Part shown: positions 21,090 through 32,985 of the stretch, in pieces
Layout: every line of letters starts with the position of its first letter
How positions within the stretch are numbered: position 1 is the first letter of the stretch
Origin: Arachnopeziza araneosa
Lineage: Eukaryota; Ascomycota; Leotiomycetes; Helotiales; Arachnopezizaceae
Direction: 5' to 3'
Assembly (NCBI GenBank): GCA_003988855.1
Contig: QYAI01000195.1
Span: 1-64,000, forward strand
Length of the DNA stretch: 64,000 nt
Notes under the pieces: model-generated
What the model saw: the letters and a program-made list of their open reading frames with translations, nothing else
The model's database searches: none
Told to the model about the DNA's origin: nothing
Program-made: the position numbers and the translations under genes

Positions 21090-23841
21090 ATGTCACACAT
21101 CCCGCCCGTCACAATTTCGGAGGCTCCAGCGACTGGGAGTGGTCCATCTGGCGGTGCCTTATCGGCCTCCGAAAACCACGCGAGCCACGTGACTCTCGCA
21201 CCGTCCCAAGGGAATCTGAACTCTCCTGCTCCACCATCCTCAGCCAAGATCTCGCCACGGTACGTCCTTTCTCGGACACTCAGCTGCAACATGTATGAAT
21301 CAAGTTGACTAACTCCAAGCCTGGCATTAGGTCATGCGTCGTCTGTCGCACCCGAAAGGTCCGTTGTGACAAACTATCACCATGCTCTACCTGTCGGAAG
21401 GCTGGTGTGACTTGCGTCTATCCAAACACTGCGGACAGACCACCTCGATGGGCACGTCGTCTAGCAGCAGCGAGCGCGCAGGCGCCCCGAGACCCTGACC
21501 CTGCTGCTGCCCAGGTTATGGATAGACTACGAAGCCTGGAGAGTATGGTTAAAGACCTGAGCGGCCAGCTGGAGCAGGCAAATGCTGCCGCCAGTGTTGC
21601 GGCCAGCGGGTCATCTGGGGTTAATTCTCCTGAGAGCACTACGCAAGATCCTGACGCGGATCATCAGAGGGAAGCAGCATCCAGCAGCATGCAGAAACAG
21701 TTTGGAAGGTTGGTCCTCAAAGATGCGAATCGAAGTCGTTATGTGAGCAGCGGCTTCTGGTCACGAATTAATGACGAGGTATGTCAGGTTCGAGATCAAC
21801 AGTGAATGGAATCGGCGAAGCTAATCTCACTCAGCTTGATGGACTCAAGATGGAGAGTCAAGGACTTGGAGCGGACCCGGATACGTCAGAAGACGAAGGC
21901 GAGAACGAAGCCTCGCCTGGAAAGTCTCCAGCATCCACCCAAGAACTCCAACGCGCCTCTTCAGAACGGCATGGGTTTTTATTTGGACATAGTTTGAGGT
22001 CCTCGACCACCGACCTCCGCGAGTTTCATCCACTACCATCACAGATACCGTTTCTTCTGGACGTGTTCTGCGAAAATGTCAATCAAATCATCCGAATTGT
22101 TCACGTTCCAACGGCTGAGAAGATGGTCCGTCAGCTACGCACGAGTGGCGTCACAAGTTTGACACCAGCCAACGAGGCTCTGATGTTCTCGATATACTAC
22201 GCAGCTATAACCTCGATGGAGGAGGAAGATGTTTTGACAAATTTTGGGTTGAGCAAAACCGATCTCAATCTCAAGTACCGTACCGGCTTGGAGTATGCAC
22301 TCGCTAAAGCTGATTTCCTCAACGTCCCTGATTTAGTGCTGGTACAAGCATTCATCATCTTCATCGCCTTGCTTCGTCGCCATGATAGCCCAAGATTCGT
22401 GTGGATGATGACAGGTCTCGCTATCAGGATGGCCCAGGCTTTAGGTTTACAACGCGATGGAGAAAATTTCAAGAACTTATCACCTTACGATAGCGAGATG
22501 CGACGAAGGGTTTGGTGGGCCATTGTCATGCTGGATATGAGAGCTTCTGAAGATCAAGGTATGGAGAACACAATCATACGAAGCAGCTATGACACGAAAC
22601 TTCCTTTGAATATCAACGACGCAGATATTGGGCCCGAATCGACCGAGATGCCAACCGAGCGTGAAGGAATCACTGATATGACATATTCGCTTGTCAACTT
22701 CGAGATAAGTGAAGTTGTGAGGCGGTTGATGGCCCAAAGTGGTGGGATGGAAGAGCATAGCCGTCTACTTGAAGAACTGTACCAGAAAGTTGATAGCCGC
22801 TATCTGCAGTTCTCAGAGCAAACTGGCAATGTTGCCTACTGGATACTGATAATTATCACCCGACTAGTGATGGCAAAATTGACACTCCTCGTCTACATGC
22901 CCGTTCTCTTTTCTTCGCCAAGCGAGAATTTCTCGGAGAATATCAAAAATAAGCTTCTGGTCGCCGCCATCGAGATTGCAGAATACAATCATGCTCTGAA
23001 TGCGGAACAAGCAGCCCGTCAGTGGCGTTGGATATATCAGACTTACACTCATTGGTACTCTATCGTTTACCTCTTGCTTGAGAGCTCTCGGCGGCCCTGG
23101 TCTCCCATCGTTGAACGAGCTTGGGTAGCACTGCATAGTCAGTGGTTGATTCCGCCGCAGTCCAACTTGGACAAAAATACGCGAGTATGGGTTCCCTTAC
23201 GAAAGCTTATGGCTAAGGCTAGAAAAAATCGCGACGCAGAGATTCAGAGATTACAAAACGATCCACAAGCTGCCGAGAAGCTACAGAGAGAGGACCAAAA
23301 CTTTCCGATTCCGGAGAGTCCCGGGCCGTTTCCAGCTGGGTCCAATGCTGTTGAACTCTTTCGCGATATGTGGCGCCAGCTTGTGGGGCTACCAGAAAGT
23401 TTTGGAAACATCAAGCGGACAAGTGAGCAAGCTATACGAAAGCCAGCAGACACAAATATTATACCCGCGGATAGAGATGGCGATTTAGAATATAAGCCGA
23501 CCTTTGAGCCAACGTATCTTGGTGATGGCGGGTTTCAAACAAATCAAAGCCCATCAAACTACTCGTCGTCAAACTTCCAGCCAGAAATTTCAACAAATAT
23601 TCAAACCAATTTTGCAATGGATCCTATCTCAGATTTTTCATATAATACAGTTCCCACAGCTGAGACTACCTGGCCTGTTGGTAGTTTCGGCCCAGGTTTT
23701 GTTCCTTTCCTTTGGGGTGATACGGATCCGTCGGTGGATGTTTTCTCAAATATGAACATGGATGCCATCGATGTTAATATGAACTTGGATGGAGAAGTGG
23801 ACTGGTACAATTGGGTTGAATCTGCAAAGGGTATGGAGTAG
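21090..23841 (+). CDS. Large Zn2Cys6 transcription factor with fungal_trans domain
   Basis: Exons 21090-21259, 21331-21778 and 21835-23841 (introns 71 and 56 nt) give 874 residues. The first intron lies just before the zinc cluster. Spliced, it reads RSCVVCRTRKVRCDKLSPCS, then TCRKAGVTC. A dimerisation helix (MDRLRSLESMVKDLSGQLEQ) follows. The middle homology region contains LAIRMAQALGLQRDG and SEMRRRVWWAIVMLDM, the hallmark of the fungal-specific transcription factor domain. The C-terminus is Asn/Gln/acidic, consistent with activation. It is the nearest regulator to the glycosyltransferase/cyclase pair (about 1 kb away, opposite strand) and is a candidate pathway regulator (inference). Confidence 0.9.
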
Positions 23842-24852
23842 ATATAGGCTAATTGCCATTGGCAGCATCGCCCTTCAATTTTGACTTCGGGGTCTTATAC
23901 CCTTTCCCATTCGGAGCTAGGAACTCGCGATAGCTAATAATGTGAGAATTTGTTTCGAACTTTGTCCGATAATTTAGGCGATCTGAAAGGTAGACCGCAC
24001 CTAGTCAACGAGAAAGCACCGGTAGGTATTTGTGGTTCAATCATTGGCCCAATCGTTGTAGCCACATGGTATTTCTGCAGCACGTCAGAGCATGACTGAT
24101 CTCAACTGGAGTTGATTATGGTGCTATACAGTCTGGGGTTCTCATAATCACAGGCCTGATGTGCAAATTTGATTGGGATCCCATCTGGGACGACGACGGT
24201 GACAACTCGTTCGATTCCAGAGCTAGCGGGCGCGGAGTCGCAGGCTACGCAGATGTGATCCAGAACACCGGTCTCTCTGCTGGTAAAGATGGTGATCTCT
24301 GGGCTTTCCTTATCGCATGCAACCTCAGAGATCCATGGACAGCCGACGGTTCGGATTGATCCTCCTCCCAGTAAGCGACGATGAGTTTTGCCGCGTCGGT
24401 CATTTTGTTTGCAACTCGACCTACCGATGGAGCGAGAATGAGGATCCTGCCCGTAATTTCCACGCAAGGACTGTCAAGATTATCTGAAGCACTCGTGAAT
24501 AGACGATTTGGTGGAGCGGGCGGGGCGGAGACGGATTGGGAGGAGCGGGTTCTGGTTAGTGCATCAGGGCGAGATGAATCTATGTTTTGAAACTATAAAA
24601 TATCAAACTTTCAGGTACGGTGATTACTCGCTTACTCTTTGATTCTAACTTACTTAGTAGCTGGTATGGAAACATATCGAGATGACAGAGAACAAGTTGA
24701 TCAATTCTGGCTATTAACCTTACTTCTGCTTAACTTTGGTCTAATTCTCATGATTGTATCTAACACCTCTAATTTTAAGACCCGTCTAATCATCTTCAAG
24801 TGGCTTCTTGTCTACCCTGAACTAGATCTCTCTAGAAACTCCAGCGCCATCT
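23842..24852. other. Intergenic, uncertain small gene possible
   Basis: The 3' flanks of the regulator and the glycosyltransferase face each other here. On the minus strand 24102-24467, two overlapping frames both read rather like protein (for example ERVVTVVVPDGIPIKFAHQA). I could not find an intron that joins them in phase and recognise no family, so no gene is called. Confidence 0.35.
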
Positions 24853-26458
24853 CTAAGAATGCCCAGAAGCGGCCAACCGTGCTACTTCCCGAGCAGCGAC
24901 GTCACGACCGACCGATCTCCTCGCGCGCTCTCCAAACGCCGTCGCAGTCCTCCTCATGGACGAGCTGTCCGGGCCGTCATCGAGCACAGACAGGACGGCC
25001 TGCTGGATACACGCAGCGGTCCAGTCCGGACTCGTGGCGCGACATGCCCAGACGCCGATGTCCAGGTTCTCGACCAGCTGCGCGTAGTCGTACAGGTCGA
25101 CCCATTGCGGGAGGATGATCTGGGGGACGCCGCCGCTGGTGTGATGGGTTAGTCTTGGGGCTGAAGAGACAGGGGATTGATACGTACCCGAGCGCGTCGT
25201 GGAAGCAGCCTGCGCCGCCGTGGTGCACGAATGCTGATATGTGACCGCGCTGCAGCAGAGTCGGTGGTTCGACCTCGAGCCACTTCTCGATCCGCAGGCG
25301 CCCGGCTGAGTTGCGTACCGCGGTCTCCAGGAAGGAATCGTCGAACTCCTCGAGCTTGTCTACTTTCCACAGGACCTGCACGTCGGTCTCTCTCAGGACG
25401 TGCTGCACGGCCTCGAGCATCACTTTCATCTGGTGCTCGAGATACTTGAAGCCGCTGCCCAGGCTGATCAGCACCGTCGGGTGCTCTGTCCACTGGAGCA
25501 GCTCTGCTGCGGCGGGAGTCTCCTCCTCCAACCCGGCGAGGTTGATGGGGCCTGTCAGCGTCACGTTCGTCGGCATCCTCACCAGCGGGAGATGCGCCCC
25601 GGGCAGTGTCTGCGTCAACCACGGCACGTCCGGGCGATACAGCCCCATGAAGTCGATGGGGTTCTGGATGCCCTTCTCCTTGAGCCGTCTGATCTTCGCC
25701 GTCACGGCGGGCATGTGGAGCAGCCCCCGGATGATCTTGAAGTTGATGTAGACGTTGGACGGGATGAGGCGCCACGGCACGGGATAGGGGAATCCTGAGC
25801 CCAGGGCGGGATACTTCCAGAACATGGTCCACCCGGGCTGCTGCGCCGGGAGCATGTCGGACAAGATATTGGGCGTGATCAGGGCGTGCAGGCGGCGCGC
25901 GTCCCGCACGGCGTCGACCGCGGGCCCGAAGAAGGTGTCGATGATGACGACGGCCGGGTCGACGTCCTCAATCACCCCCCGGCAGTCCTGGTAGAGATCC
26001 CAATACTCCTCGGCGGGCCACGGGGCGACGCAGTACGCGATGTTCTTGGCAAAGTAGTCGCCCACGCTGGCGCCCGGGGCGTGCGTCATGCTGGTCTGGC
26101 TGCCCATGACCTGCATCAGCGTATCGACGTATCCGAGTCCGGCGAGCGGGTGGAAGACGACGTCCTGGGCCGGCGATCCCCGCTGGATCGCGAGGCGGGA
26201 GATCTGCTGCAGCCGCCGGGCCGTCTTGGGGAAGGATGCGTAGTGGACCGCGACCTCGGGATGCTTCTCCAGCAGGGCGTATATGGTCGAGAGGTGCACG
26301 TTGTAGAAGCCCGGGTGCTCGTTTGTGAGGAAGAGGACGGTGTTGTTCTTGCCCTGCACCGACTGATATAAGAAGCGGTCGTCTTCCGCTCTGTACCAGG
26401 AGAGCAGGTATGCGCCGAGGCCCACCAGCAAGGCGACGACAGTTGCTTGTCGAAACAT
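24853..26458 (-). CDS. UDP-glycosyltransferase (GT1 family), membrane-anchored
   Basis: Exons 26458-25188 and 25135-24853 (intron 52 nt, GTACGT...CACCAG) give 517 residues. The N-terminal hydrophobic segment (ATVVALLVGLGAYLLSWY) is a likely signal-anchor. The donor-binding C-terminal half carries VLISLGSGFKYLE and the nucleotide-sugar signature HHGGAGCFHDALGGGVPQ (from about residue 412, spanning the intron), then PQWVDLYDYAQ. These features fit inverting GT1 enzymes that move a sugar from UDP-sugar onto small lipophilic molecules. It sits downstream of the squalene-hopene cyclase on the same strand, so a triterpene acceptor is likely (inference). The gene is markedly more G+C-rich than its surroundings. 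Confidence 0.85.
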
Positions 26459-26801
26459 GGTGGATGTCCTTTCTTGAAGTGAGGAATTGTTTTGTTTTGT
26501 TTGTGCCTTAAGTAAACATCCTAACGTAGTATTAAGAGCACTAAGACGTTGAGCTGGCTGAGATGCTACAGCTCGTACATAAGCACTAAGCTTATTTGGT
26601 AGAGTTGGAGCGCTTAGTCATCGCTCACCACCATTCAAGATGACTCTCGAGACTGATATTCATGGTGGAGTTCATTCTCACACTTCAAATCCTCTGCTTA
26701 GATCTCTTGTTATTTCTAAAAGAAATCTAATACTGATATGAGAACATCTGATAACATTTCATACATGAGCAAGCATCGATTTTACTTGCGGTTAATATCC
26801 G
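26459..26801. other. Intergenic between cyclase and glycosyltransferase
   Basis: This 343-bp A+T-rich spacer must contain the terminator of the cyclase and the promoter of the glycosyltransferase. No TATA box or repeat stands out. Confidence 0.5.
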
Positions 26802-29036
26802 TCACAGACCTAATTTCTCATCCACCTCTGCTGCTTGACTCCGGGTGGATTGCGTCCTCTTCTTCATGAACCTCCCTATCGCCATCATTGGAAAGTAATG
26901 CCGGTAGAAGTCGTACCTGAGCATAAAATGATTGGGAAAGCCCGTCCCCGTAAAGCAGGTTTCCGGCCAGGACCGTCCCGGACCCTTTAGATGCCCGTCT
27001 TCTCTCACCTCGCCGTTCTGTGGCTTCGTGTGGGCGTGGCTCGAATCTGTTTGTGTTTGTGTGAGATGTCGAATGCCACGAATAATGCAGTCCGCATCCG
27101 CACTGCGGTGGGTTAAGAGTGCCATCAATGCCCAAGCCGTCTGTGATGGGGTTGAGTCTTCCACTGCCAGACCCCTGATGTGGTCTTTGTCGAGCTGAGC
27201 TGATTCCGGTGGTGGGTGTTTGTATGAGAGCGTCGATTCGCCCCATCCGCCGTCTGGGTTCTGCCAGCTCTCGAGGAAGTCCAGGCCGTTGGAGATTGCG
27301 TGATCCAGCGACTGGTAACCTTTGCGATTCTGGAAATGTTCCATGCTGCACAATACATTGCTGGTACCGTAGATGTAGTTAACGCCCCATCTCCCGTACC
27401 AAGATCCATCCGGCTCCTGTTGCTGGAGAAGAAAGCTGAGTCCCCGCGAACTGGCGTCGCTCAACCGCTTCACGAAGTTCGGTTGAAATAGAGTCGTGTC
27501 TTGACTTTCCAGAGCTGATAACATTAGACCGAAAGCTTCAACTACCCGCCCTGTCATATCTGGCGTCGATGGATCACATAGAGCGTTCATGTCTGAGAAT
27601 GGTATTTTGTTGAGGAACAGGTAGTTGTTGTCAACATCAAATGCTGCCCATCCTCCATCGGAGTTCTGCATTCCAAGGATCCATTCCGTTGCAGCAATGA
27701 CGCACTCGGAGCCGACCGACGAGCTATCTTCCTTGATAAAGGCAATAATCACAGCTGCTGTATCGTCCATGTCGGGATACCACGCATTGAAGTATTCGAA
27801 GCTAAAACCGCCGGCGTTGATTAACGGCTTGTATATCCGCCAGTCGCCCTCCGAGCCCAGGATCTGGCGCGGCCGCACCCATTCGAGAGCTTTCTTCACC
27901 GTCCTCTCGACGTCCGCTCTCTCATCCTCACGGCCCACACACGAGTCGAGGAGACCAATAGACATAAATACGGTATCCCAGACAGGTGAAACAGTCGCCT
28001 GAACTCGCTTTCCCATCTCGTCGTGGATTGCAAATCGTTCTACCGCCTTCAGACCTCGAATCGTACGCGGATCATCCAGAGGAATGCCTTCGAGGTACAT
28101 GGCGATTAACCCCATATGCATCGACGAGAAAATCCCAGCCCAGTCTCCTTCTTTCTCTTGATGTTTCAGTACCCACTCCATACATTTGCCAATGGCAAAC
28201 CTTCTGATTGAAGAGAAGGCAAATCCGAATGGGGAAAGATAGTACAGCATACTATCAAATGATTTTGCGTTCAAACCCATCCAATCCCTCCGCCATAGCA
28301 TATCCAAATAAGAAGGCGAATACGGTACATCTTTCCTATCCGGCTTCAACCATAACTCATCTAGATAATCATTATCCGCCTTTCTCCCATTAGGAAGCTT
28401 AAAAATGGGTTTATGATTGGCTACAACCAGAAGTGGAACAATTGTGCTTCGGGCCCAAGAAGAGAACCGATATATGCTGACCGGAGCCCAGGCCGGAATC
28501 AGGATGGCCTCGGCCGGCAGCTGTGGCACGGCGCTCCACGGGAACAGGCCAAACATGGCGAAATAGATACGTGTCAAGATACGAACAGCACTCACGCCGC
28601 CTTTACTCAAGATGAATTCCCGCGCCAACTCCATCGCAGGTATTGTGGCGGCGATGCCCAGGAGACGCAGTGCGAGATATGCCTCTGCCGATGTCGACAC
28701 ATCACCGGGGTGCTTGGGAGCGATGCCCCACGAGCCGTCAGGTCGCTGCTCGCTCTGCAAGTGCTGGATGAGAGCACTGCGCTCCGGAGCGCTGAAGTCG
28801 AGGTCCAGGCTGTAGCGCAGATAGACATATTCTGAGGTGATGGTTGCGTTGGATCGGAGCTCGCCACACCAGTGACCATCTTCGTGGACATGAGAGGCGG
28901 CATAACGTCGTGCTTGAATGATCGCTTCACGGCAGTCATTCCCCAGCACATCTTCTGTCTCCTCTGTTCTTCCTGGGTTCATGTGATTAGCTGAGCTCAT
29001 GCATACGTGTCGAGGGTAAGCTATTCTACCTGGCAT
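26802..29036 (-). CDS. Squalene-hopene cyclase-type triterpene cyclase
   Basis: A single open frame of 744 residues, a normal length for the family. Near residue 421 is PDMDDTA, the DxDD general-acid motif that protonates squalene in class II cyclases. Oxidosqualene cyclases have a different DCTAE motif. QW-type repeats that brace the alpha/alpha barrel are visible: QRPDGSW, QNSDGGWAAFD, QEPDGSWYGRWG and QNPDGGWGES. The protein should act at the ER membrane on squalene, giving a hopane-, fernane- or related C30 skeleton; the product cannot be read from the sequence. Fungal cyclases of this type are scattered and thought to derive from bacteria. In enfumafungin biosynthesis a cyclase and glycosyltransferase are fused, whereas here they are adjacent separate genes. 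Confidence 0.93.
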   Translation of the reverse strand: MPGRIAYPRHVCMSSANHMNPGRTEETEDVLGNDCREAIIQARRYAASHVHEDGHWCGELRSNATITSEYVYLRYSLDLDFSAPERSALIQHLQSEQRPDGSWGIAPKHPGDVSTSAEAYLALRLLGIAATIPAMELAREFILSKGGVSAVRILTRIYFAMFGLFPWSAVPQLPAEAILIPAWAPVSIYRFSSWARSTIVPLLVVANHKPIFKLPNGRKADNDYLDELWLKPDRKDVPYSPSYLDMLWRRDWMGLNAKSFDSMLYYLSPFGFAFSSIRRFAIGKCMEWVLKHQEKEGDWAGIFSSMHMGLIAMYLEGIPLDDPRTIRGLKAVERFAIHDEMGKRVQATVSPVWDTVFMSIGLLDSCVGREDERADVERTVKKALEWVRPRQILGSEGDWRIYKPLINAGGFSFEYFNAWYPDMDDTAAVIIAFIKEDSSSVGSECVIAATEWILGMQNSDGGWAAFDVDNNYLFLNKIPFSDMNALCDPSTPDMTGRVVEAFGLMLSALESQDTTLFQPNFVKRLSDASSRGLSFLLQQQEPDGSWYGRWGVNYIYGTSNVLCSMEHFQNRKGYQSLDHAISNGLDFLESWQNPDGGWGESTLSYKHPPPESAQLDKDHIRGLAVEDSTPSQTAWALMALLTHRSADADCIIRGIRHLTQTQTDSSHAHTKPQNGEVREDGHLKGPGRSWPETCFTGTGFPNHFMLRYDFYRHYFPMMAIGRFMKKRTQSTRSQAAEVDEKLGL

Positions 29037-31448
29037 ATTCTACTTGGAAGTGGTAAACGGCTCTGATAAGGCACCCCAGTTCCCATCCGATATTCGAAAG
29101 GGTGATATTATTTCTTTTTCACAGAGTATATGTAGGGGTTAAAGTATTCCAGGAAGGGACGTTCCTTTTTTGTGACATTCTCCAAACTCAAGAGGCACTA
29201 ACGCGCGCTGGTTTTCCCTCGAGTGATACAGGAGGCCGCGGATATGTTTCAAGGATGTATAACAAAGAGACAAGAATAGTAAAGCTTCGGGGGACAGACA
29301 CGAGCACATCCACAAGAAGTCATCTCAATGCACACTACAAAACATGGGCATGACAGCTAATAACGCGGATCATCGCCTCAAGATGGTCAATGATCGAAAA
29401 CCCACCCCTCCCGTCAAATCAAGTCACTCAAAATAACGTACTAATCATATCTACATGGTCTAGACGCGGAAAGTTCCAGTTGGAAACTTACCCAGCTGCT
29501 CTAGACTGATTTCAAATTTAGAGTGTCGTCACCCACAGGCGCCCGTCCTGTGATATCCTCGAATCCAGAACACTCACACAACTGATTTAGATACGGAGAC
29601 GCAGGTGCATCTATAACGAGCGCTAAAGCAGTCAAAGTTATATGCGAGAGAGAGTCTTGGGACGGTGGAATGGGATCTACACGGTCAATGAGGCTGGTCA
29701 TCGACATCATGGTAATTTAGGTTATCACAGGCACGGCATGAATGGTCCCACCAGAAGACATATTCCATCGCCTTTTAGACCGTCTCTTTATTTACTGTGT
29801 GGTTCGGATTTGGAAGAAGCTATTTCAAATTCCTGACTTGCTGAACTTGTTCGTGCAGGTATACATACCAGTCCTGTTGATCTTTCAACACCGCAACCTC
29901 ATCCGAAAGAGGCGGCAAGAGCACAAGATTGCTACCGCTACAGAATGTCATTCCAGAGATCGACTCTAAGTACGGGACACCAGAAGTCATCTCGGTTCAA
30001 CGATGTGCGAGTCTTGCACTTTTGTTCCGTCTAGTCACACAGCTGCAACGAACGGAAGCGCAATCCATCACCACCACCAATCAAACAGCCGAGACCTTCC
30101 TCCTCGGAATTATCGTGTCATGGGGTGCCCCAAGATAAACATACGCTATGTTGTAGTCTGCGATCGTCGCCTTGAATCGATCTTGGTATTTATAGGTGGA
30201 AGGACGATACTGGGATTCCAATCCGCGAATTTTCCGGTCTGCAGGGAGGCGGCTTGATGTCATATTTCAACAGGAGATGGGCGATTATGGGGTTGGTTTC
30301 GGCGGTCGCAAATCAGTGACCCGGATAAGCCTGCGAATTGGAATAGGTTCGTCGACACGCTGTGGGCGAAGCAGGAAGGGGAGGCTGGGGAAGCGTGTAT
30401 AAAAGGGGGTTTCCCGTCGGATTCTCTTCTACAGAATCAACATCCTTTGACCCACCCGTCAATATCAATCCTTCTTCTCACGCCCAGCCCGAATGCAATT
30501 ATATGAAGGAGCGATTCTTACATGGCTTCCTAGACCCAATGTAAGGTAGTTGTTGGTGATTTCAGAGGATGGTTTGGAATCTAATTAGACCGCCGACCAA
30601 AATTGGAGTCGCGGCATCAGCCTTCGGGTAAAAAAGAAGCGATCGAAAGTATTTCCGTTTGGAGGTCGGAGTCGTCTCTCTGTATCAAGTAGGGTCATGT
30701 TGCGATTCTGGTCCTCTCTGAGAGAAAAAGACCGCTGGCTGTAGTCGATGATTGGGTGGCTGTGCGGTGGAGAGGGAGAGAGAGAATCGATGCTATTGAA
30801 GCCTTCAATCTCTTGGTTTCTGCAACCGGTGCGCAATTCTCATGAGATTTACGTTTATGGAATCAAGACAGCGAGCCAAATAGCTACGATTTCAAGCTTA
30901 GACCGCTTAGGGTCTCTAAGCCTCTCCCAACCAGTCTCTCAGGAATAAATAGCTACTAGGAGACTCTCTTCGGAGGTGTGAAAGAGGAACATTCGATATG
31001 CGCTTTTTTTGGGACAAGTCAATTTATTTTCCCCCAATTATCGAGATAAGCCGAGAGCCTTGAACAAATACTTTCGTCCACTTTAATTTTATGAACACGA
31101 GTCGGCGTTGTGACTATGCAGGAAAGCACCGTGACCGATGTCGTGGAAGCAACCAAGGAGACAAGATACTGATTGCAGTAGGAAAGTTCGAGTTTGACAA
31201 CCCGATGGAAGGAAGAGTATGTTGGTAGCAAATAATGAAGCCTATAATTGTCATAAGGCTCAGGACTAGTTATCTGGTCGAGCACGAGGAAGATTCCAAT
31301 AGTCGTTCATAAATACTACGTTATCAATTTGAATATAAACATATTGTGCTTCATTTCTAGCTCTTTTATATCTCAGATTCGTCTAGTCCCCGGCATGTAG
31401 CCATTCAGCTGACAGCAAACTCGATTCTTGTTCCCTCTGACGGACAAA
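29037..31448. other. Intergenic with a decayed gene fragment
   Basis: About 2.4 kb without an intact gene. A 56-codon minus-strand open frame (29990-29820, starting MTSGVPYLES) looks protein-like and has a TATTTATAG element upstream near 30190, but no homology is apparent. The fragment at 30801-30938 is annotated separately. A predicted frame at 31019-31285 has no support. Confidence 0.4.
30801..30938 (-). pseudogene. RIP-like copy of the 3' end of the downstream NLR gene
   Basis: This stretch is a diverged direct copy of 33749-33892, which covers the last codons, stop and 3' flank of the NLR gene. In the copy, the Trp codons of the final AWRAWAV peptide have become TAG and TAA while the flanking bases are largely kept. 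Those changes are of the G-to-A type expected from RIP. It implies that a second copy of the receptor gene, or of its tail, once lay here. Confidence 0.7.
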
Positions 31449-32985
31449 TTACTCGCGCAGAATTGGAAGACTCCTTGGCGGGAATGTCTGCTCCCAAGCT
31501 CGCGCGAGCTTCAAGAGAGTCTTTTTCCCATCCGCCTCTGTAAAAGCATACACTCCAACTGGCCGACCATTATAGTCCAAATTAGTTAATGGGAATACCA
31601 TCGCAGGATACCCTATGCGTTATCAATGTAGATTCGATAGATTTTTGAAAATCACTTTGGCAGTGACTTACCAGCAGCGCAGACGAGCAAAGATAGGAGC
31701 GAATCAGCGGGACCAACGATGACATCTACATCATTTTCGGAGAGTGTTTTGTCAATGCCCTCAATGCGACTGGCGGTTTGTACGAAATCTACCAGCTGAT
31801 CACGTTGGCCCCGCGTGATCTTTGGGTCCAAAGCCGCAAGGAGGATATCTTGGTTAGAGTGACCTATCGAATATCAATCAATGATTTGATAACCAGCAAG
31901 GGTCTCTGACCTTCAGGTAACTCTTCGGCCTGGTGCTCTTCATTGAATTTTACTATTTCCTCAAGGGTCCGGACGGATGAACTTTTTAGAGGTGCCAGAT
32001 ACGCCTCCAGATCATGCTTGAAATCTGCCTCCGTGATGGGTCAACCATGACGGAAATAAGATTTGAGATCAAACTACGCACGAAATATCGAGTCAAGTCC
32101 CTTGCCTCTACGGCCGCCATGCCTTACCTTCATTGTCGATGAAAGCTGTACTTCCTTAACTACAGCGCTCGTGCTAAAAAGAACTTCATACGCAGACCTG
32201 ATAGGCTCCACCTAGATTGGGATCAGATGGTGTGCCTTAATCGTATGATAATACTCATGGGCACACAATTTGTTTGTCTACCCCTTCGTTTGGTTTATGC
32301 TGTGAAACCGGCCATGACCATTTGACAGGGTCAACTACTCCAATGCGAAGGTCATCCCAGGCAGAGCCGGTCATTGAAGCCAAGCTGAGAGGTCGCTTCA
32401 ACCCAATAAGGGCTTGGTAGAGATTCTCCAGATCCTGAACAACTTTTGCCATGCCTCCAACCGTATCGAAGATTGAAGAAACTGGCACAATGCCGCCCTT
32501 TTCTGAATTCTTGGCTGTTATTCGAATCGCGTAAGGTGCCGCTCGCGATACAGGAGTTGTGATTGAGCCAGTCGTATCAGTACCTATTGACAATGGGGCA
32601 AAACTAGCGTTAACACTTACAGCTGAGCCTGTGGAAGACCCCCTAGGGTTCTAATGTGAGATTAGCATCTATGACTAAAAATATGTGGGTTTGGAAGCTG
32701 TTCTTACGCTGTATCCGCCGGGCTTCTCATCTGGCTCAAGCCCACCTGAAACATAGGCAGATTGGCATTGTCCTCCTACGGCTGACCAGCCCCAGGCAAG
32801 TCCTGAACCTCTAAGTTTGAATTAGGAAATACAAGTCAAAATCCGCATCAAGTAGCCCACTTGTAATATGCAAACTCCTAGCTGGTATTAGTATACATCA
32901 TGACGTGGGTGAGCCTGAACTTACAGAGAGCTGCGTCTTGGCTAGAATGATTGCCCTTTGGATATAGTCTGAAGCTAGTGCTAAA
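31449..32985 (-). pseudogene. 5'-truncated amidase-signature gene
   Basis: Successive short exons joined by plausible introns give recognisable amidase-signature (AS) family segments in the correct order. These are AKTQLSEFAYYK, SGLAWGWSAVGGQ, NPRGSSTGSAVSVNASFAPL, IGTDTTGSI...GIVPVSSIFDTVGGMAKVVQDLENL, then a helical middle, NDVDVIVGPADS and YPAMVFPLTNLDYNGRPVGV, ending at TAA 31449. Two active-site serines are present (GSSTGSA and TTGSI). The N-terminal 130-150 residues with the catalytic lysine (PxHGIPxxxKD region) are not found upstream on this strand. The gene is therefore truncated and unlikely to be catalytically active. The splice pattern inside 32,050-32,230 is uncertain. Confidence 0.75.

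Noticed and set aside
24102..24467. Possible two-exon small gene on the minus strand
   Set aside because: Two protein-like frames could not be joined in phase by any GT-AG intron I could find.
25149..25832. 227-codon frame rich in Arg, Asp and Ala
   Set aside because: Out-of-frame shadow of the G+C-rich glycosyltransferase gene on the same strand.
29501..30263. Chain of small minus-strand frames that might form a gene with a TATA-like element
   Set aside because: The best join creates a stop at the junction and no family is recognised.
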